From: Halobacteriales archaeon QH_10_67_13
GTDB lineage: Archaea; Halobacteriota; Halobacteria; Halobacteriales; Haloarculaceae
DNA: 6,719 bases
Direction of reading: 5' to 3'
Assembly: GCA_003021335.1 (NCBI GenBank)
Contig: PXQL01000086.1
Location: 1 to 6,719 of the forward strand
Shown: one piece after another, positions 6,069 to 6,719 of the stretch
Layout of the letters: every line of letters begins with the position of its first letter
How positions within the stretch are numbered: the stretch's first letter is position 1
Notes under the pieces: model-generated
Told to the model about the DNA's origin: nothing
What the model saw: only the letters and a program-made list of their open reading frames with translations
The model's database searches: none
Translations under genes and position numbers: made by a program

Positions 6069-6719
6069 AGGTCGTTGTACTTCTGGCTGTACTGCGGGCC
6101 GTGCATCTCGACGTTTTCGACCCAGTCATACCAGTACTGCTCGCCGACGGGGTGCCACAGCGGGAGCTGTGTCATGTCGGTCCAGTTCGCCCGCTCGAGC
6201 TCGAGATACGACTCGTTGCGCACCTGTTGGTTCCCCTCGCCCGGAGTCCGGTGACCGCCGTACCGTTCCCAGGCTTGTGTCGCCTGCTCGGCCGGGCCGG
6301 AGAGCTCTCCGTCTCCCTGTCCCCACCGCGTCCACGTGAACGGGTTGGGGTAGGCATACTGGAGTGTCGCGTCTGCCTCCTGCCACTCAAGCTCGTTGAA
6401 CGTGCCGAAGATCTCGATGTCTCCCTCGATGGCGCGGTTCGTGAGGGTGGTCGACGGCGCCTCGTCGAGTTCGATGTCGATGTACGCGCTCTCGGCTAAG
6501 TCTCGGAGCAGCGTCGCAATCTGATTCCACTCCGATCCCTGTTCGTCCGAGGGGTACTGGAAGCTCACCTCGTAGCGGGTGCTCTCGTCGTATCCGGCCT
6601 CTTCCATCACCCGAGCCGCCTCCTCGACGTTCGACGTGCCGTAGCTGTAGGGATACTCGGACTCCGCGATGTCGGCGTAGTTGCTTGGCCCCTCTGGGAA
6701 CGCCGTCGGTGGGGTGAGG
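6053..6719 (-). CDS. Family 5 (DppA/OppA-type) extracellular solute-binding protein, C-terminal part
   Basis: The minus-strand frame is open from the window end to a TGA at 6055-6053, giving the last 221 residues. The true start, signal peptide and lipobox lie beyond 6719; the internal GTG and ATG near 6610-6605 are not the start. Features of the SBP family 5 C-terminal lobe are visible. There is a helix just before the ATG, then NVEEAARVMEEAGYD, matching the xxxAxxLLxEAGY motif of OppA/DppA. Next come YEVSFQYPSD and QIATLLRDLAESAYIDIELDEA, the typical segment before the last domain crossing. The end is LPLWHPVGEQYWYDWVENVEMHG, where LPLxxP is characteristic. The protein is acidic, as expected for an exposed haloarchaeal protein. 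Its role would be to capture substrate outside the cell for a Dpp/Opp importer, perhaps the operon in this window, but its opposite orientation leaves that open. I give no gene symbol because the substrate and partner are unknown. Confidence 0.88.
   Translation of the reverse strand, partial: LTPPTAFPEGPSNYADIAESEYPYSYGTSNVEEAARVMEEAGYDESTRYEVSFQYPSDEQGSEWNQIATLLRDLAESAYIDIELDEAPSTTLTNRAIEGDIEIFGTFNELEWQEADATLQYAYPNPFTWTRWGQGDGELSGPAEQATQAWERYGGHRTPGEGNQQVRNESYLELERANWTDMTQLPLWHPVGEQYWYDWVENVEMHGPQYSQKYNDLSVTR

Noticed and set aside
1..6719. CRISPR array, tRNA/rRNA genes, insertion sequence, toxin-antitoxin or defence genes
   Set aside because: I saw no spaced direct repeats, tRNA-like cloverleaf, transposase motif, terminal inverted repeats or small paired genes; coding sequence accounts for nearly all of the window.

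Overview
The window looks like the genome of a halophilic archaeon (class Halobacteria). The DNA is GC-rich with strong G/C preference at third codon positions. The predicted proteins are rich in Asp and Glu. One gene has an AT-rich box about 25-30 bases before its ATG, the layout expected for a leaderless haloarchaeal transcript. Genes are packed with almost no spacing. I did not try to name a genus.

Layout. Positions 1-4737 hold one tightly coupled plus-strand operon for a Dpp/Opp-type (peptide/nickel family) ABC importer: the 3' end of a DppB-type permease (1-432, cut by the window edge), a DppC-type permease (435-2165), a DppD-type ATPase (2162-3373) and a DppF-type ATPase (3370-4737). 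The last two junctions are 4-base stop/start overlaps (GTGA and ATGA). After a 79-base gap with a probable TATA box, 4817-6046 encodes an S-adenosylhomocysteine hydrolase (SAHH) fold protein. It keeps the NAD-binding motif but has lost several active-site residues. Converging on it from the other strand, with only 6 bases between the stop codons, is the C-terminal part of a family 5 solute-binding protein (6053 to beyond 6719), the usual extracellular receptor of such importers. No stretch over 100 bases lacks a gene.

How the genes work together. DppB and DppC would form the membrane channel, DppD and DppF the ATPase pair, and a lipid-anchored binding protein would deliver substrate. The convergent binding protein could serve this transporter or another one. 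Family membership cannot fix the substrate: peptides, nickel complexes, oligosaccharides and other solutes are all carried by relatives.

What stands out. Three of the four transporter subunits are enlarged compared with their bacterial counterparts: about 245 extra N-terminal residues with about four predicted membrane segments in DppC, about 65 residues between Walker A and the Q-loop in DppD, and about 92 residues splitting the four-cysteine C-terminal motif of DppF. The SAHH-like protein looks like a repurposed or catalytically altered paralogue rather than the housekeeping enzyme. I believe similar expansions occur in other haloarchaeal Dpp proteins, so they are probably lineage features; I do not know of a described function. 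I found no tRNA, rRNA, CRISPR array, insertion sequence or defence system.
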